Of a stretch of DNA of 52,338 nt, positions 50,635-52,338 are shown one piece after another (the first letter of the stretch is position 1; each line of letters begins with the position of its first letter). Source of the stretch: Deltaproteobacteria bacterium (lineage in GTDB: Bacteria > Desulfobacterota > Syntrophobacteria > BM002); the NCBI GenBank assembly GCA_020347625.1, contig CP070735.1:2745649-2797986 (forward strand), in the 5' to 3' direction. Both the position numbers and the translations under genes were made by a program. The notes beneath the pieces were generated by a model. It made no database searches. It was not told where the DNA came from and saw nothing but the letters and a program-made list of their open reading frames with translations.

Positions 50635-51122
50635 TCAGGGCATCAGATAAAAGCCCAGGCATTTTAGCTCGTGCTCATCCATCCCTACGAACTCTACTCC
50701 TACCCGATTGTCATGTACGCGTCTGACCACTGCTTTCGATTTAATCCAGGTATTATGATGGTGTTAATCATAAACTTTACTTCGATGGTTTCTCCTGCAC
50801 TTAAGAAGGGCTTTCTGCGTCCTGCTTCAAATCCTGCCCCGGAAACGGATAGCGTAGTCACAGTCATCAGGTCCTTATCACCAAATATGTCCAAGTATTC
50901 CCCAGGAAGTCGCACCTCTTTGCGGTAATATCTTCGGCTGTCGAAAAGAACGAGAAAAGAGTTCCCACACTGACATTTCGCCCGAACCGATTTGTTGTGA
51001 AGATCTCTGGGGACTTCGGCGCAATGCCGTTTTCGACAGAAAGGGCATTTCAATGTAGCTCTGCCACTGTGACTCACAAACACCCTAATTTCGATGCCCT
51101 GAGGTTGAGCTGAGCCAATCAT
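50635..51122 (-). pseudogene. Frameshifted zinc-ribbon/PilZ protein gene
   Basis: The open frame from 51122 gives CPFCRKRHC and AKCQCGNSF cysteine pairs, then a PilZ domain, RRYYRKEVRLPGEY and TTLSVSGAGFE, and goes out of frame near 50749, ending after an implausible tail. In the neighbouring frame the same DNA continues WIKSKAVVRRVHDNRVGVEF and ends at a TGA at 50637-50635, a normal PilZ C-terminus. One missing base in a CC/GG run (ATACCTGG for ATACCCTGG) at about 50747-50751 would restore the frame. It is either a recent pseudogene or a sequencing error. The D/NxSxxG motif has Thr at the first position. Confidence 0.75.
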
Positions 51123-51585
51123 AAGACTAATACTCCTACTTTTGGTCTTAAAATTTAATGAACCTCGTTATAGACCTCTATACAAAAAGATCATGCCAAA
51201 TTAGATAGTTATTAAATTTCATTTAAATTCAAATAGTTATCAGATGTAGCTTTAAGAAGTTGAGTTGTGTTTGAGAAGGCAATTTCATAAAAGTGGAAAA
51301 AATTACCACTTCAGATCGACATGAACGGCAGCATCTTGGAAGAGACAGTAGGTCGATGGAGATATTTTCTATGTTCTCATTTGTTTGTCCTCCTAGGTCA
51401 TGTCTGTTAAAATCCCGCATCTTATCTAATCTAAGACCATTGTGAGCTTCTTGATCTTAAGGTCAGCCGCTAATGATCACTTGAATCAATGCTTTTGTTT
51501 ATATTAGATTGCAGCAAGGAAAAGATTTATCTCTCACAGCGATAATCATCAGGTGACAAGTTATAACCCAGGAGGATATACCCCG
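51123..51585. other. AT-rich intergenic region, nothing recognised
   Basis: About 460 bases between divergent genes, noticeably richer in A and T than the rest. A 63-codon minus-strand frame (51229-51420) has no ribosome-binding site and does not look coding. Promoters for both flanking genes are presumably here, but I could not place one securely. Confidence 0.35.
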
Positions 51586-52209
51586 ATGAAAAGGATGTTT
51601 AGGCTCTTCTTTATTCTGACGATCATGTCCACATTCTGTTTGGCTTGCGCAGCGCCCACGACATTGACCTGGGTCTGGAAGGATGAGACCTACGAAGAAG
51701 AATTTATCGACAATATAATGATTATAGGAGTTTCCGAGAATCCCATAAGAAGGAGACTGTTCGAGGATATTTTCGTAGAGAAATTTGAAAAAATTGGCGT
51801 AAAAGCAGTTTCCAGTGCTGCCGTCATCCCGCAAGAAAAGGAACTGACCAGGGAAATCGTGCTTACGGAGGCTGAAAAACTCGGAGCGGATGCGATTTTG
51901 GTCACCTATTTACTTACCGTCCTGCAAAAGGAAAAATTTGTGGCGCCCAGTACATCTGACTACCCGCATCCAGCGTATGCGAGATTCGACATTTATTCGT
52001 ATTCAACTGGAGTTTACAGCACTTATGGCGGATCTTATGAAGAGAAAAGAAAAATAGAGCTGGAAACCAATATTTATGATGCCGAGTCGCAGATGATAAT
52101 ATGGTCGGCCAAATCCCTAACCGTGAACCCCAAATACGTCCACGAGCTCACCGAATCGTTATTCGAGGCAATGAAAAAAGATCTCCGCGAGAAGAACCTC
52201 ATAAAGTAA
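51586..52209 (+). CDS. Probable lipoprotein of unknown function
   Basis: A 207-residue exported protein. The N-terminus MKRMFRLFFILTIMSTFCLAC is a lipoprotein-type signal with Cys21 as the lipid site (the -3 residue is Cys, slightly unusual). The mature part starts TTLTWVWKDETYE and has an alternating strand/helix pattern: NIMIIGVSENPIRRRLFEDI, KIGVKAVSSAAVIP, AEKLGADAILVTYL, then a Tyr/Ser-rich loop (YSYSTGVYSTYGGSY) and ETNIYDAESQMIIWSAKS. This layout recalls DUF4136/LpoB-like outer-membrane lipoproteins, but I am not sure. AGGAGG precedes the ATG at 51586. It stands alone. Confidence 0.75.
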   Translation: MKRMFRLFFILTIMSTFCLACAAPTTLTWVWKDETYEEEFIDNIMIIGVSENPIRRRLFEDIFVEKFEKIGVKAVSSAAVIPQEKELTREIVLTEAEKLGADAILVTYLLTVLQKEKFVAPSTSDYPHPAYARFDIYSYSTGVYSTYGGSYEEKRKIELETNIYDAESQMIIWSAKSLTVNPKYVHELTESLFEAMKKDLREKNLIK

Positions 52210-52255
52210 AGAATCCAGGCCTAGGCTTTGAGCTGACCTAAGGGAAGGGATCAAG

Positions 52256-52292
52256 GCATCGGGCACAGGGCACAAGGCGTGAGGCGCAAGCT
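52256..52292. repeat. Word array (GGGCACAGGGCACAAGGC type)
   Basis: Four variants of GGCACAAGGCGTGAGGCGC, inverse of the GCCTTGTGCC words at 4651-4691. Confidence 0.6.
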
Positions 52293-52338
52293 GGTTCAAG
52301 AACTAGGGGCCATGCTGCAAGTCTAGGGGACTGGATTA

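Noticed and set aside
51229..51420. 63-codon minus-strand frame
   Set aside because: AT-rich, no ribosome-binding site, composition unlike the neighbouring genes.
1..52338. tRNA, rRNA, integrase or transposase genes
   Set aside because: Searched by eye on both strands for conserved tRNA arms and typical transposase motifs; none was convincing, though short RNAs cannot be excluded.

Overview
The window looks like a piece of chromosome from an anaerobic or microaerophilic Gram-negative bacterium, most likely a Desulfobacterota (former Deltaproteobacteria) lineage. This is inferred from gene content: an 11-subunit complex I operon without nuoEFG, a PPi-type phosphofructokinase, a rubredoxin, a sensor kinase with periplasmic c-type haem motifs, REC-PAS-kinase hybrids, a PilB/GspE ATPase, PilZ and FHA proteins. 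No rRNA, tRNA, CRISPR array, prophage or transposase was seen.

Layout. 1-3.4 kb: a secreted 14-repeat beta-propeller protein ending in a CFI-box-type C-terminus, then a small Cys-containing protein. 3.4-10.9 kb: a minus-strand run fabD, purine nucleoside phosphorylase, two tandem MTA/SAH deaminases, a PfkB-type nucleoside kinase and a protein of unknown function; this is a purine-nucleoside and methylthioadenosine salvage block. 10.9-17.6 kb: a CoA-transferase/GNAT fusion facing away from fabD over overlapping promoters, then pyruvate-carboxylase-like subunits B and A and RNA 3'-phosphate cyclase. 17.8-23.9 kb: rubredoxin, RidA, TtcA, a one-domain EamA transporter, a radical SAM protein, a cation-diffusion transporter and two stand-alone tandem-ACT proteins. 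24.0-41.9 kb: one long minus-strand transcription unit starting from a good sigma70-type promoter, nuoABCDHIJKLMN, continuing with almost no gap into a haem-motif sensor kinase and a REC-PAS-kinase, then a lone receiver and a second REC-PAS-PAS-kinase. 42-52.3 kb: a GAF-containing PilB/GspE ATPase, PPi-phosphofructokinase, a truncated CHASE2 gene, an FHA protein, PilZ and CBS-ACT proteins, a frameshifted zinc-ribbon/PilZ gene and a lipoprotein.

The most unusual feature is between the genes. More than twenty intergenic spaces are filled with degenerate short-period word arrays drawn from about a dozen families (for example ATGACAAATG, GTGCCTAGTG, CTGCCCGCTGTCTG, GTTATACGTTAT, GGTGAACGG, AGGAGTCAGG, GACACGGAGAC). 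They are not random. Some are organised as larger elements: a roughly 145-180 bp element with inverted ends in two full and one partial copy; a roughly 220-280 bp composite present in opposite orientation at 13.0 and 44.6 kb, one copy carrying an extra 60-70 bp palindromic module; and a nested inverted array between nuoL and nuoM. Four such blocks interrupt the otherwise tight nuo operon, and several start codons lie inside or flush against ATG-rich words. I regard this repeat system as the best candidate for something poorly described.

Gene starts were moved inward from the longest ORF where a ribosome-binding site, promoter or family alignment supported it (fabD, CoA-transferase, pycA, pycB, ridA, EamA, haem kinase, pfp, CHASE2, lipoprotein). 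All functional calls are from reading protein sequences and recalled family motifs, with no database search.
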